Source: Candidatus Haladaptatiplasma halalkaliphilum (GTDB taxonomy: Archaea > Thermoplasmatota > Thermoplasmata > Halarchaeoplasmatales > Halarchaeoplasmataceae). Taken from it: DNA of 32,647 bases. Below the pieces are notes generated by a model. It was not told the DNA's origin. It saw only the letters and a program-made list of their open reading frames with translations, and made no database searches. The stretch spans positions 1 through 32,647 of the forward strand of contig JAFDTY010000013.1 of the NCBI GenBank assembly GCA_019594055.1, in the 5' to 3' direction. The number at the start of each line of letters is the position of its first letter. Within the stretch, counting starts at the first letter, position 1. Positions 23,971 through 32,245 of this stretch are shown in pieces. The translations under genes were made by a program, and so were the position numbers.

Positions 23971-24987
23971 ATGTTAAGCATGAAAAAAGTTGACAGTGTG
24001 CTAGAGCTCATAGGTGATACGCCCCTCGTTCGAATAAACAGGTTAAATCCTAACCAGAAGGTTGAGATATACGCAAAGCTGGAGAAGGTAAATCCCATGG
24101 GCTCTGTCAAGGACAGGATAGCATATCACATGATCAAAGAAGCAGAGGAAAAGGGAGAGATAGATAAGAACACCGTGATAGTGGAGGCCACGAGCGGGAA
24201 TACCGGCCTAGGGCTAGCCATGGTATGCGCCATCAAGGGCTATCACCTGCATCTGACCATGTCACGTTCGGTTAGCATAGAGCGGGTGAGGATGCTCACC
24301 GCCCTGGGTGCAGAGATAGAGTTCACGCCCGGAGAGGAGGGGACGGACGGTGCCATCAGGCGGGCCCAGGAACTTGCGTGTGAAAAGGGTTACTGGAGAC
24401 CCAATCAGTTCGACAATCCTGTCAACTCACTTGCCCATTACTGGACCACGGGAAAGGAGATCCTGGATGCCACAGAAGGAAAACTGACCCACTTTGTCGC
24501 GGGTATGGGCACCACGGGAACCTTGATGGGCGTTTCCAGACGTCTAAAGGAGTTTTCTCCTTCCATCAGGGTCATAGGAGTGGAGCCAACGGTGGAATAC
24601 TCCATCCAAGGTCTGAAGAACATGTCAGAGAATATCGTACCCGGGATATACGAACGTGAATGGATAGACGAGATACGGACCATACGGGACGAGGATGCCT
24701 TCGAAACGGCCAGAAAACTGGCCATCAAGGAAGGGCTTTTCGTGGGGATGAGTTCCGGGGCAGCCATGTACGTATGCATGGAGGTGGCCCGGGAGATGGA
24801 CGAGGGGATGATAGTCACCCTGTTCCCCGATGGGGGCGAGAAATATTTCAGTACTAAGCTGTTCGATGTGACGGAGTGTATCAGGTGCATACGTGAGCAC
24901 AGCCCGGACATAGATCACCCACCGGAAAACCTCACCAACTACATCAAAGAGCTGAACAAACTTCTGCGTGATAACGGAGGTATATGA
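23971..24987 (+). CDS. cysK: Cysteine synthase / PLP-dependent beta-substituting enzyme (CysK/CysM family)
   Basis: Fold-type II PLP enzyme that makes cysteine from O-acetyl- or O-phosphoserine and sulfide. The PLP lysine is K47 in NPMGSVKDR, the phosphate/substrate loop is TSGNTG at 74-79, and GMGTTGTLMGVSRRL is the glycine-rich PLP phosphate-binding loop. GLFVGMSSGAAM and FPDGGEKYFST complete the family pattern. At 338 residues it is about 30 longer than CysK; the extra C-terminus contains CIRC and a His-rich stretch (EHSPDIDHPP). First gene of a tight operon with osmC (3-base gap) and udg. The choice between O-acetylserine and O-phosphoserine substrate, or a cystathionine-type reaction, cannot be made from sequence alone. 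Confidence 0.93.
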   Translation: MLSMKKVDSVLELIGDTPLVRINRLNPNQKVEIYAKLEKVNPMGSVKDRIAYHMIKEAEEKGEIDKNTVIVEATSGNTGLGLAMVCAIKGYHLHLTMSRSVSIERVRMLTALGAEIEFTPGEEGTDGAIRRAQELACEKGYWRPNQFDNPVNSLAHYWTTGKEILDATEGKLTHFVAGMGTTGTLMGVSRRLKEFSPSIRVIGVEPTVEYSIQGLKNMSENIVPGIYEREWIDEIRTIRDEDAFETARKLAIKEGLFVGMSSGAAMYVCMEVAREMDEGMIVTLFPDGGEKYFSTKLFDVTECIRCIREHSPDIDHPPENLTNYIKELNKLLRDNGGI

Positions 24988-24990
24988 GCC

Positions 24991-25416
24991 ATGGGATTCA
25001 GGGTAGACATAGAGCATATGGAAGACTACCGATTTACCGTCAGGTTCGACAAGGAGGGGATGGGAGAGTTACTTACGGATGAAACCGGTGATGTGGGCGG
25101 AGATGAAAAGGGGCCGAACCCGGGCAGGTTGCTCGGTGCTGCCGCGTTGAACTGCCTCATGGCGAGCATGATATACTGCCTGAAAAAGAAACGGGTGGAG
25201 TTGAGGTCCCTAAAGGGCAGTGTCACCGGGACCGTGGAGAGGGTGGAGGGGCGACTCAGGGTCACCGGTCTGGAGGTGAGGATCCATCCCGGGATAAACA
25301 CGGAAGATATGAAGAAACTCCAGGGTTGCATCAAAATATTCGAGGACTATTGTGTGGTTACCCAGAGCATCAGGGATGGTATAGATGTGAAGGTGGTCGT
25401 GGAGCCGGAGGTATGA
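24991..25416 (+). CDS. OsmC-like family protein
   Basis: A 141-residue member of the OsmC/Ohr family (thiol-dependent peroxide reductases and relatives). It shows GPNPGRLLGAAALNCLMASM with the first conserved Cys at the start of the central helix, and IFEDYCVVTQSIRDG with the second redox Cys, followed by the C-terminal strand. Shine-Dalgarno GGAGGT lies 9 bases before the ATG, inside the end of cysK, so it is cotranscribed. Pairing with a cysteine synthase hints at sulfur or peroxide metabolism. Substrate unknown. Confidence 0.9.
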   Translation: MGFRVDIEHMEDYRFTVRFDKEGMGELLTDETGDVGGDEKGPNPGRLLGAAALNCLMASMIYCLKKKRVELRSLKGSVTGTVERVEGRLRVTGLEVRIHPGINTEDMKKLQGCIKIFEDYCVVTQSIRDGIDVKVVVEPEV

Positions 25417-25419
25417 GAT

Positions 25420-25977
25420 ATGGTGCAGATGACCTTATCCGACGATCTGGAACAGGTAGCCCGGGAGATACGGAGCTGCACCAGATGTCCTCTGCACAGG
25501 GAACGTACCAAGGGGGTTCCCGGTGAAGGTGACCCCGAGGCCAGGATAATGCTGATAGGGGAGGCTCCAGGGGACAGGGAGGACCGGGAAGGCAGGCCCT
25601 TCGTGGGTCGGGCGGGTACGCTGTTGGACACGTTACTGGAGAACGTGGGACTCTCCCGGGAGGAAGTATATGTGACGAACGTCGTCAAGTGCAGACCACC
25701 GGACAACCGCGACCCCAGGAACAAAGAGGCGGATACGTGCCGAGCCTACCTTACACGACAGATAAACCTTATAAAACCCAAGATAATAGGCACCCTTGGG
25801 AATCACGCTACCAAGGCCGTGATCGGCCGTTCGGGCATATCCGAACTTCACGGCAGGGAGTTCGTCATGGAGGGGTACACGGTTATCCCCCTGTATCATC
25901 CCGCTGCGGGTCTCTATAACCCCAACCTTGTAGATGATATGAAAAAGGATATGGAAGCCCTTGTTTCCCATAAGTAA
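25420..25977 (+). CDS. udg: Type 4 uracil-DNA glycosylase (Fe-S)
   Basis: Removes uracil from DNA arising by cytosine deamination; family 4 is typical of archaea and thermophiles. 185 residues with the four Fe-S cysteines C20, C23 (CTRC), C91 (VKCRPPDNRDP) and C107 (ADTC). The active-site motif is GEAPGDREDREGRPFVGRAG at 48-66 and beyond, and the minor-groove motif is YHPAAGLYNP near the C-terminus. GGAGGT 25408-25413, inside the end of osmC, is the ribosome-binding site. Third gene of the operon; tRNA-Ile follows 38 bases later on the same strand, with its own TATA-like run at 25976-25988. Confidence 0.96.
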   Translation: MVQMTLSDDLEQVAREIRSCTRCPLHRERTKGVPGEGDPEARIMLIGEAPGDREDREGRPFVGRAGTLLDTLLENVGLSREEVYVTNVVKCRPPDNRDPRNKEADTCRAYLTRQINLIKPKIIGTLGNHATKAVIGRSGISELHGREFVMEGYTVIPLYHPAAGLYNPNLVDDMKKDMEALVSHK

Positions 25978-26015
25978 ATTTTATTTAGAGCCATACTGTA
26001 ACCGGTAACTCACAC

Positions 26016-26090
26016 GGGCCCATGGCTTAGGTCGGTTATAGCGTCCGGCTGATAACCGGGAGGTCGAGAGTTCAAATCTCTCTGGGCCCA
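26016..26090 (+). tRNA. tRNA-Ile (anticodon GAT)
   Basis: Acceptor GGGCCCA pairs perfectly with TGGGCCC; discriminator A. The anticodon stem TCCGG/CCGGG encloses CTGATAA, giving GAT. The T arm is GAGAG-TTCAAAT-CTCTC. There is no intron and no encoded CCA. A TATA-like AAATTTTATTTAG lies about 34 bases upstream. Unlike the other three tRNA genes here, its flanks show no palindrome cluster or end duplication. Confidence 0.96.
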
Positions 26091-26099
26091 CTTACCCGC

Positions 26100-26273
26100 C
26101 TACTCGGGAGACGTTGATTCCATCTCTTCCTGTAGGTCCTCGTAAAGTTGGGTCAGGAGCAACTCGAAATCCTCGTTCTTGTACTCCTTGTATGTTCCGG
26201 ATGCATTCTGGATCTTCGCTATGAAGGATGGCAGGTCCCTTATTATCTCGATACTGCAGATGAACTCTTCCAT
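26100..26273 (-). CDS. Small acidic protein, unknown
   Basis: A 57-residue frame starting MEEFICSIEIIRDLPSFIAK and ending in an acidic helix (QLYEDLQEEMESTSPE). The frame is open to 26342, but a TATA-like TTAATAAAC (minus strand, about 26310-26319) lies inside the extension. A GGTG sits about 8 bases before the ATG at 26273, so the short start is preferred. Its stop is 9 bases from the 3' end of convergent tRNA-Ile. No family recognised; the acidic, strand-then-helix composition looks like a real protein rather than chance. Confidence 0.5.
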   Translation of the reverse strand: MEEFICSIEIIRDLPSFIAKIQNASGTYKEYKNEDFELLLTQLYEDLQEEMESTSPE

Positions 26274-26375
26274 TGCTAACACCAATTTGATAACTCTGCA
26301 CCTTACATGTTTATTAACTTTTCCCGGTTTTTCGATTTCCACTGGAATGGGTACTTAGTGTATGGTTTCTGTCCA

Positions 26376-27617
26376 TCAGAAGTCCCAGTCGATATGGGGT
26401 TGAGGAAGCCTTAACAGTCGGTCAAGCTCTTTGAGCAAACTTACGGGTCCCCTTAGATCGTCCGTGGCAGCAAGGGTGGACGCAGGTCTAACCCCCAACC
26501 ACAATCTGGAGAAGGCACCCACGGAGGCCTTCAAGATAGGCAGGGAACCTTTGGTACCCTTTTCCACGGATGATTCGGCCCCGAATCTGACCACGTAATC
26601 GCCGTTTATTCCTTTCCAGTGGGTATCGCCTTCCAGCAGTCCCTCTATGGGGTCATGTAATTGCAGGTTGAAATCCACTGTACCGGGGCCGACTCGGGTC
26701 CTTTCAACGCATCTCTCAAGGTCCAGTATGCGTAACTGCCAGTACGCGTCCGTGGATGTCTTGTTCTCGAATTTTGACCTCGCCGTGATCTGCCTGTACC
26801 TAAAGGGGCGTTGTAAAAGGTCCTGCAGCTGCACACCGGGGGGCTCCCTCATATGTACGAGCTTTACCTGGTCCTCCAGGGATTTGATCAAAGCCATGAG
26901 CTCGAGGAACTGCTCCATGGTGCGGTAAGCCATCCATCCTATGGAATAGGGGCCGTCATCGACGTTACGCACCCTGACGAACATATGATGGGTTATACTG
27001 TCCCCACTCGAGTAGCCCAGTACGAAGGATTTTTTGGCAAATTCCATATCCGACCTGGTCACCTCGGGTGTGTCAAAGTTACAGCCCCCATGACCCCGCA
27101 TACGTTGCTTTCTGGACTCGTGTATCTCTTTCCAGTGTTCCAGGGTGAATCTTTCAGGTATGTCGGGTTCAAGGGGTATCTTCAGGGTGCGGGGGTCGAA
27201 GGAATGCCATACCTCGTAACTACCCGTGCCGAATCCCAACCGGTTATAGAATCCCTGGTCAAAGATACCCAGGGCAGACACCTCCGCTCCGTTGTCGGCA
27301 TCCCTTGCCACGCCCAGGGCGGTGAGTTTACCGGCCAGCCCCCGTTTCCTTGCCAGGCGACTGGTTGCCACGCTGGTTATGCCTGATAATTTCAACTCGT
27401 CCTCCTGGTATCTCATGTTACCCGAAGCCGTGAGTACGATACATTCCGCCTCTCCCTTAATATCACCCACGAGCGAATTGGTACTGGACTTAATGAAGGC
27501 ATCCATGGCATCCTTCTTATCGTCGTCTATCCATCCGGTTTCTTGCCATATTCGGTGGGTGGTTTCCCTGTCACGAACCGGGTCGTAATCCCGCAGGTCA
27601 TACCTTTGATCGCTCAT
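26376..27617 (-). CDS. Eis-like GNAT N-acetyltransferase with SCP2-type C-terminal domain
   Basis: A 413-residue protein. The N-terminal GNAT domain contains the acetyl-CoA loop region SRLARKRGLAGKLT and GIFDQGFYNRLGFGTGSYE. A second GNAT-like half follows, then a C-terminal sterol-carrier-like domain ending AFSRLWLGVRPASTLAATDD and LLRLPQPHIDWDF. This order matches the Eis family (lysine or aminoglycoside acetyltransferases in bacteria). A TATA box ATATAAAAAG (plus 27641-27650) lies about 28 bases upstream of the ATG, so it has its own promoter downstream of purM. The substrate is unknown; family placement is solid. Confidence 0.9.
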   Translation of the reverse strand: MSDQRYDLRDYDPVRDRETTHRIWQETGWIDDDKKDAMDAFIKSSTNSLVGDIKGEAECIVLTASGNMRYQEDELKLSGITSVATSRLARKRGLAGKLTALGVARDADNGAEVSALGIFDQGFYNRLGFGTGSYEVWHSFDPRTLKIPLEPDIPERFTLEHWKEIHESRKQRMRGHGGCNFDTPEVTRSDMEFAKKSFVLGYSSGDSITHHMFVRVRNVDDGPYSIGWMAYRTMEQFLELMALIKSLEDQVKLVHMREPPGVQLQDLLQRPFRYRQITARSKFENKTSTDAYWQLRILDLERCVERTRVGPGTVDFNLQLHDPIEGLLEGDTHWKGINGDYVVRFGAESSVEKGTKGSLPILKASVGAFSRLWLGVRPASTLAATDDLRGPVSLLKELDRLLRLPQPHIDWDF

Positions 27618-27662
27618 GTAAGGAGTTTAACACACGGGACATATAAAAAGTTATCAATGGGG

Positions 27663-28655
27663 TTAATACACCAACCCCTTGGAAGGCAAGTGAACTCCCT
27701 TTTCACCAACGACCTTTCCGATGACCTTGCCGCCCAGGGTTTGAGCGACATCTTCACCTTCATCCCGGGAAACCACCACGCAGAACCCCATGCCCATGTT
27801 GAAGGTTTGGTACATCTCGCGATCGCTTATGTCACCATGATGCTGCAGGAATCCGAATATGGGCTGGGGCTCCACAGGTTCATCTATCAGGTACCCCAGG
27901 TCCCGGTTGATACGCTTGATGTTCCTGAGGCCGCCCCCGGTGATGTGTGCCATGCCTTTGATATCGTGTTTCCTTATGGATCTCAGTATATCCCTGGTGT
28001 ATATCCTTGTGGGTTCCAGCAGCACCTCACCGAGCACACCGAAATCCAGTTCGTCATGGTAATGGTATCCCGAACTTTCAACTAGCTTCCTCACCAGTGT
28101 GTAACCATTGGAGTGCACTCCCGAACTGGGCAATCCGATGATGCTATCCCCCTTCTCCAGTTTGGAACCGTCAATTATGTCCTCCTTCCTCACGTATCCG
28201 AGTACGGTGCCCGCAAGGTCGAATCCCTTTATCAGGTCACCGAGGGTGGCAGTCTCGCCACCGATTATGGTTATATCGGAAAGTTCCGCACCCCTTTGCA
28301 ATCCTTTACCTATCTCGGCGGTCAACCCGGGGTCGGGTCGCTCCAGGGCCAGGTAATCCACGAATGCCACTGGTTCGGCACCCTGACAGATGGTGTCATT
28401 GACGTTCATGGCGATGCAATCTATACCGATGGTGTCAAAGCGAGCCATCTCCTGTGCCACCAGCAACTTGGTACCCACACCGTCGGTGCAAAGTGTGAGG
28501 GCATACTCGCCGAAATCGACCAGTCCGGTAAATTCGCTGCTCAAAGGCGAGCCGATACCCTTTCTGGCATATGTTATGTTCTTTTTCAAGGCCGATATTG
28601 CGGTCTCCTCACCATCTATGTCCACCCCCGAATCCTTGTATGTCATTCCTGGCAT
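27663..28655 (-). CDS. purM: Phosphoribosylformylglycinamidine cyclo-ligase (AIR synthetase)
   Basis: Fifth step of purine synthesis: ATP-dependent closure of FGAM to AIR. About 330 residues from the chosen start. Family motifs: TYKDSGVDID at the N-terminus, CTDGVGTKLLVA, DCIAMNVNDTICQGAEPVAFVDYLA, IIGGETATLGD, GLPSSGVHSNGYTLVR, AHITGGGLRNIKRI and MGMGFCVVV. The frame is open further upstream (to a TTG at 28697), but a TATA-like run (28678-28690) lies about 28 bases before the ATG at 28655, and PurM proteins normally start a few residues before TYKDSG. No other pur genes are adjacent, although prs is in the window. Confidence 0.97.
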   Translation of the reverse strand: MPGMTYKDSGVDIDGEETAISALKKNITYARKGIGSPLSSEFTGLVDFGEYALTLCTDGVGTKLLVAQEMARFDTIGIDCIAMNVNDTICQGAEPVAFVDYLALERPDPGLTAEIGKGLQRGAELSDITIIGGETATLGDLIKGFDLAGTVLGYVRKEDIIDGSKLEKGDSIIGLPSSGVHSNGYTLVRKLVESSGYHYHDELDFGVLGEVLLEPTRIYTRDILRSIRKHDIKGMAHITGGGLRNIKRINRDLGYLIDEPVEPQPIFGFLQHHGDISDREMYQTFNMGMGFCVVVSRDEGEDVAQTLGGKVIGKVVGEKGVHLPSKGLVY

Positions 28656-28677
28656 GATGTGAGATAGTTCTCGGCTA

Positions 28678-28690
28678 CTTATTTTTTTCC
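28678..28690 (-). promoter_or_regulatory. TATA box of purM
   Basis: GGAAAAAAATAAG on the minus strand, centred about 28 bases before the ATG at 28655; it rules against the longer TTG-initiated frame. Confidence 0.5.
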
Positions 28691-28711
28691 GTAACAATTG
28701 CGCACACTTAC

Positions 28712-28725
28712 AAAATATTATAATA
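28712..28725 (+). promoter_or_regulatory. TATA box of the metallophosphoesterase-like/ubiD/M48 operon
   Basis: AAATATTATAATAC centred about 31 bases before the ATG at 28749. It lies inside an upstream in-frame extension beginning at 28698, so it supports the ATG at 28749. Confidence 0.55.
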
Positions 28726-28748
28726 CGATACGCACTTTGCGGGTCAAG

Positions 28749-29507
28749 ATGAGGATAATCGCAACAACGGACTTTCTGGGAAAGAGCGAGTTCCTGGAAC
28801 CCCTTCGACAGACGGTAGGGAAGATGGAACCAGATGTGTTCCTCTTCTTGGGCGGGATGAGCAGGGGCGAGTTACATATTAAGGTATTCGAAGAATCCCT
28901 AAGAACCGGCCAAAAACCCAGCAAAACGGAGGATGCCTTGAGGGAGGAGAGGAAGATGAAGAGCGAAGACATAGTTCTGTTCCTGGAGTTCTTGAAATCA
29001 CTGAACACCCCTTGTCTGATTATACCCGGGAGAACGGATTCGCCCGTCCCCATGTACGAGAAACTCATAGCCGATAATGTCGGTTATCCCGACCTACACT
29101 TCGTCCACCTTAAATATCTCCAGATCGGCCGTTTCCTATTCAGCGGGTGCGGAGGTCTTGTGGCGGATGAGAGTGAGGAGTATTTTGAACACCGTATCAA
29201 TAGTGACGTAGTGGTTGACAGCATGAAAAACCTGAGGTCATTCGGACAGGATAAGATATTGTTGTTCCACACCCCTTTCGAGACTACGGGGGAAAACGGA
29301 ACCCTTTCCGGCACCAGTTGTGTGAAGGAGATAATAGAATACCTAAAACCCAAACTGTTTTTTTACGGGATGACCTCGCCGGAAAAGAAGATGACGGTCA
29401 TCGGGGAGTCCGTAACCGTCAATCCCGGTCTCCTGGCCAGGGGAGAATATGCGGTGGTTAACACGAAGACCATGAACGTTGAGTTTAAAACCCTGGAGGT
29501 CGATTGA
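28749..29507 (+). CDS. Metallophosphoesterase-fold protein with degenerate metal site
   Basis: A 252-residue protein resembling calcineurin-like phosphoesterases in order of elements, but with altered ligands. IIATTDFLG stands where D-x-H is expected (His replaced), LFLGGMSRG where GD is expected, IIPGRTDSP where GNHD/E is expected, LLFHTPFE keeps a His, and FYGMTSPEKK stands at the usual GHTH. VNPGLLARGEYAVV corresponds to the common NPGS element. The fold is probably kept, but two-metal catalysis is doubtful. It begins a tight operon: ubiD starts two bases after its stop, and an M48 protease follows. A non-catalytic or regulatory role is possible; this is inference from motif comparison only. 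Confidence 0.75.
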   Translation: MRIIATTDFLGKSEFLEPLRQTVGKMEPDVFLFLGGMSRGELHIKVFEESLRTGQKPSKTEDALREERKMKSEDIVLFLEFLKSLNTPCLIIPGRTDSPVPMYEKLIADNVGYPDLHFVHLKYLQIGRFLFSGCGGLVADESEEYFEHRINSDVVVDSMKNLRSFGQDKILLFHTPFETTGENGTLSGTSCVKEIIEYLKPKLFFYGMTSPEKKMTVIGESVTVNPGLLARGEYAVVNTKTMNVEFKTLEVD

Positions 29508-29509
29508 AC

Positions 29510-30784
29510 ATGTCCTTGAAATACTACATAAACAATATGCAGAAAAAAATATTCTCGGGAGAGGTTCCAGTTGAGCTCGGGGTTACGAAAGAGGCCCTTG
29601 CACACCCGGAGACACCCGTATACTTCCCCGGATTCCCGGGAGGCCCTTTGATAGTTAACCTGTTCTCCAGCAGAGAGAGCATCGCCAGGGTATTCGGTGT
29701 CCGTAAGAGTGAGGTCGTCGATGTCCTTGCCAGTGCCATCGATTCCCCCGTGGATGCCAGAGTGATCGAATCCGCGCCCGTCTTAAAAAACCGTATCGAC
29801 AGTCCGGACCTGAGGAAGCTGCCCATACCCAAATATTACCCGGGTGATGGCGGCCGTTATATAACCTCGGGTGTGGTCTTCGCCGAACTGGACGGCAAGC
29901 GTAATCTTTCCTTTCATCGTATGATGCTTACTGGTAAGAACACATTTACCATAAGGTTGGTGGAGAGGGACCTTTTCAGGATGTACCGTACCGCCATGGA
30001 GCGGGGGGACGAGCTGGAATTCACCATGGCCATCGGTTTGTGCCCGTCCCTGCTACTTCCTGCGGCGACCTCGGTGGAATACCAGATCGACGAACTGATG
30101 GTAGCGAGTGCCTTGAGAGAGAGCACCATGGGCAAAAAAGTGGAGGTGGCCGAACTTGACAACGGTGCTCTTATCCCGGCCCATGCGGAATACCTTTTGC
30201 AAGGGCGTATAACCCACGAAACCGGACCCGAAGGACCCTTCGTGGATATAACGGGAACATATGACCATGTGAGGGCACAACCCGTGGTAGAGATAGACCG
30301 GGTGTGGCACAGCGACGAGCCGGTATTCCACGCCCTACTTCCAGGGGGTAGCGAACATTTTCTTCTCATGGGATTACCACGGGAATCCGCCATGAAGCGC
30401 CGACTGCAACAGGTGGTAAAGGTGAAGGACGTACGATTGACGGAGGGCGGATGCTCGTGGCTTCACGGGGTGGTTTCCATCATAAAGGAGGGCGAGGAGG
30501 ATGTGATGAAGGCAATGGAAACCGCCTTCGACGCTCACAGGTCCATGAAGAATTTGATAGTGGTAGATGACGATATAGACATACACGACGACAGGCAGGT
30601 GGAATGGGCCGTTGCAACGAGATTCCAGGCCAACAGGGACCTGGTGGTTTTGAAGGACCAGAAAGGCAGCACCCTCGACCCGAGTTCGCCCATACCGGGT
30701 ATCACCGCCAAATGTGGCTTAGACGCTACACGACCTAACGATGGCACCCACCGAAATAAGTTCAAAAAGGCAGAACTCGAGTGA
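29510..30784 (+). CDS. ubiD: UbiD-family prenylated-FMN decarboxylase
   Basis: A 424-residue decarboxylase of the UbiD family, using prenylated FMN made by a UbiX partner (not in the window). Recognisable blocks: FPGGPLIVNLFSSRESIARV, ITSGVVFAELDGKRNLSFHR, the substrate/cofactor region IPAHAEYLLQGRI followed by GPEGPFVDITGTYD (conserved Glu and acidic residues), and VVDDDIDIHDDRQVEWAVAT near the C-terminus. Archaeal UbiD proteins of this length include anhydromevalonate-phosphate decarboxylase of the archaeal mevalonate pathway, a likely role here but not provable from sequence alone. Shine-Dalgarno GGAGGT lies 9 bases before the ATG, and a TTG six bases earlier is less likely as the start. 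Cotranscribed with both neighbours. Confidence 0.94.
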   Translation: MSLKYYINNMQKKIFSGEVPVELGVTKEALAHPETPVYFPGFPGGPLIVNLFSSRESIARVFGVRKSEVVDVLASAIDSPVDARVIESAPVLKNRIDSPDLRKLPIPKYYPGDGGRYITSGVVFAELDGKRNLSFHRMMLTGKNTFTIRLVERDLFRMYRTAMERGDELEFTMAIGLCPSLLLPAATSVEYQIDELMVASALRESTMGKKVEVAELDNGALIPAHAEYLLQGRITHETGPEGPFVDITGTYDHVRAQPVVEIDRVWHSDEPVFHALLPGGSEHFLLMGLPRESAMKRRLQQVVKVKDVRLTEGGCSWLHGVVSIIKEGEEDVMKAMETAFDAHRSMKNLIVVDDDIDIHDDRQVEWAVATRFQANRDLVVLKDQKGSTLDPSSPIPGITAKCGLDATRPNDGTHRNKFKKAELE

Positions 30785-30790
30785 TGGATC

Positions 30791-31942
30791 ATGGAAGAGC
30801 GAGATTTTCCTTACGAATTCGACCCTGAAAGGAGAAAGATCGCCAGGGTGTATTCCAAACAACAGCTATATCTGGGTGTGTTCCAGGGTATATTCTTATC
30901 TGTGGTTTTTTTGGCGGTGGTGTATGCATCATCCTTCTCACACTGGCTGGAGTTATATATATCCGATATTTTGTCGAACACATCGCTACAAGGATACTGG
31001 CTGATCGCCGTTATATATGTAATAGTCCTGATGACGTTGTTGTTCTTACTGGGCATGCCACTATCATTCTACGGGGGATACAAACTGGAGCACGATTACA
31101 AACTCAGCAACCAGGGGTTGGGTGATTGGATAAAAGACCAATTTAAGTCCCTGTTTATTTCACTCATTTTTACCACACCGCTCATATTAGGTGTTTTTTA
31201 CCTCGGAAGGACCTATCCCGATAGGTGGTGGCTGTTTGCCGGGCTGGCGTTGTTTGTGGTAATGGGCGTGCTCTCAAATGTATCTCACCTGCTGCTACTG
31301 CCCCTGTTCTTCAAAACCGAAGTGATGAATGATGAAGAACTGGCGGATAGATTGAAGACGCTGGCCAAGGAGAACGGTGTGACTGGTGTAGATAAAGTCA
31401 TCAAGGTTCACGCAAGCAAAAAAACGGAAAAAGCGAACGCCGGATTCGCCGGCATGGGAAAAACCAAGAGGATATACCTTTTCGATACCCTGCTGGAAAA
31501 ATTCCACGAGAGGGAGATCGAGGGTGTTGTCGCCCACGAGATGGGACACTACATTCATCGTGACGTACCCCGCTACATACTCCTTGAAGGTGCGATTATA
31601 TTCCCCGTATTCCTGCTTGTGGACAGGCTCTTCACCACATGGGCAAGTTTCGATAACATACATCATCTTCCCCTGTTCCTTCTCATCCTTTACGGCTTGT
31701 ACAGCTTTATAGACCCTTTAACCCTCGCTTACAGCCGGTATAGAGAGAGAAAGGCGGATGAATTCGCCCTCGACACCATGGGAGATCCCATACCCATTAT
31801 ATCCGCCTTTAAAAGACTGGCCGACATCGATCTAGCGGAAACGGAACCCGGAAAAATCGTAGAGATTCTTTACTATTCTCACCCCGCAATATCCAGGCGA
31901 ATAGAGATGGCTCGTAGTTGGCTCAAAGGACCATCACATTGA
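30791..31942 (+). CDS. M48 membrane metalloprotease, Ste24/CAAX-protease-like
   Basis: A 383-residue integral membrane zinc protease. There are about six hydrophobic segments (around residues 30-46, 69-90, 120-137, 146-172, 264-281 and 293-312). The catalytic HEMGH is at 249-253, the third zinc ligand E324 lies in SRYRERKADEFAL, and GGYKLEHDYKLSNQGLGDW around 95-113 is typical of Ste24 (M48A). SHPAISRRI lies near the C-terminus, as in Ste24 and HtpX-like enzymes. Ste24 cleaves prenylated CAAX proteins in eukaryotes; archaea lack clear prenylation, so the substrate is unknown and general membrane quality control is likely. It starts 6 bases after ubiD, so it is the last gene of that operon. 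Confidence 0.94.
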   Translation: MEERDFPYEFDPERRKIARVYSKQQLYLGVFQGIFLSVVFLAVVYASSFSHWLELYISDILSNTSLQGYWLIAVIYVIVLMTLLFLLGMPLSFYGGYKLEHDYKLSNQGLGDWIKDQFKSLFISLIFTTPLILGVFYLGRTYPDRWWLFAGLALFVVMGVLSNVSHLLLLPLFFKTEVMNDEELADRLKTLAKENGVTGVDKVIKVHASKKTEKANAGFAGMGKTKRIYLFDTLLEKFHEREIEGVVAHEMGHYIHRDVPRYILLEGAIIFPVFLLVDRLFTTWASFDNIHHLPLFLLILYGLYSFIDPLTLAYSRYRERKADEFALDTMGDPIPIISAFKRLADIDLAETEPGKIVEILYYSHPAISRRIEMARSWLKGPSH

Positions 31943-32088
31943 GATGATGTTTTCTTTGATGGATAGATGCCATGTTTCCAAGTCGCTGTTGAATTTTTTT
32001 CTTGAATTGTATGGAGTTGAATCCACTTTGATATCCTGAGTAAACGAAAATGATATATATGGAATAGGAATAACTTCTTACCAACTGG

Positions 32089-32097
32089 CATATATAC
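32089..32097 (+). promoter_or_regulatory. TATA box of tRNA-Tyr
   Basis: CATATATAC centred about 31 bases upstream of the tRNA-Tyr 5' end at 32124. The 181-base gap between the M48 gene and the tRNA holds nothing else that I can support. Confidence 0.6.
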
Positions 32098-32123
32098 TCC
32101 GGTGGATAGACAAACGCAAACTT

Positions 32124-32245
32124 CCCGACTTAGCTCAGACTGGCTAGAGCGGGTGACTGTAGTTGAAACCTACTGGGTAGGAACCCACACCCGCCCCACA
32201 GCAGAAATCATCAGGTCCCCGGTTCAAATCCGGGAGTCGGGACCA
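32124..32245 (+). tRNA. tRNA-Tyr (anticodon GTA) with intron
   Basis: Acceptor CCCGACT pairs with AGTCGGG; discriminator A, and CCA is encoded (32243-32245), unlike the other tRNAs here. The C1:G72 pair is the archaeal/eukaryotic tyrosine identity. The anticodon stem GGTGA/TCATC and loop with GTA at 32159-32161 are interrupted by a 44-base intron after position 37. The T arm is CCCGG-TTCAAAT-CCGGG. U33-G34-U35 fits the recognition sequence of the bacterial-type TGT encoded in this window. The 3' end is duplicated 157 bases downstream. Confidence 0.96.
32163..32206 (+). other. tRNA-Tyr intron (44 nt, position 37/38) with bulge-helix-bulge
   Basis: The exon boundaries form the archaeal splicing-endonuclease motif. 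CTGT (32157-32160) pairs with GCAG (32201-32204). The three-base bulges AG/T (32161-32163) and AA/A (32205-32207) are each cut after the second base. The intron has an internal hairpin CCTAC/GTAGG (32169-32181), but the inner BHB helix is weak (two pairs). No protein is encoded. Confidence 0.88.
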
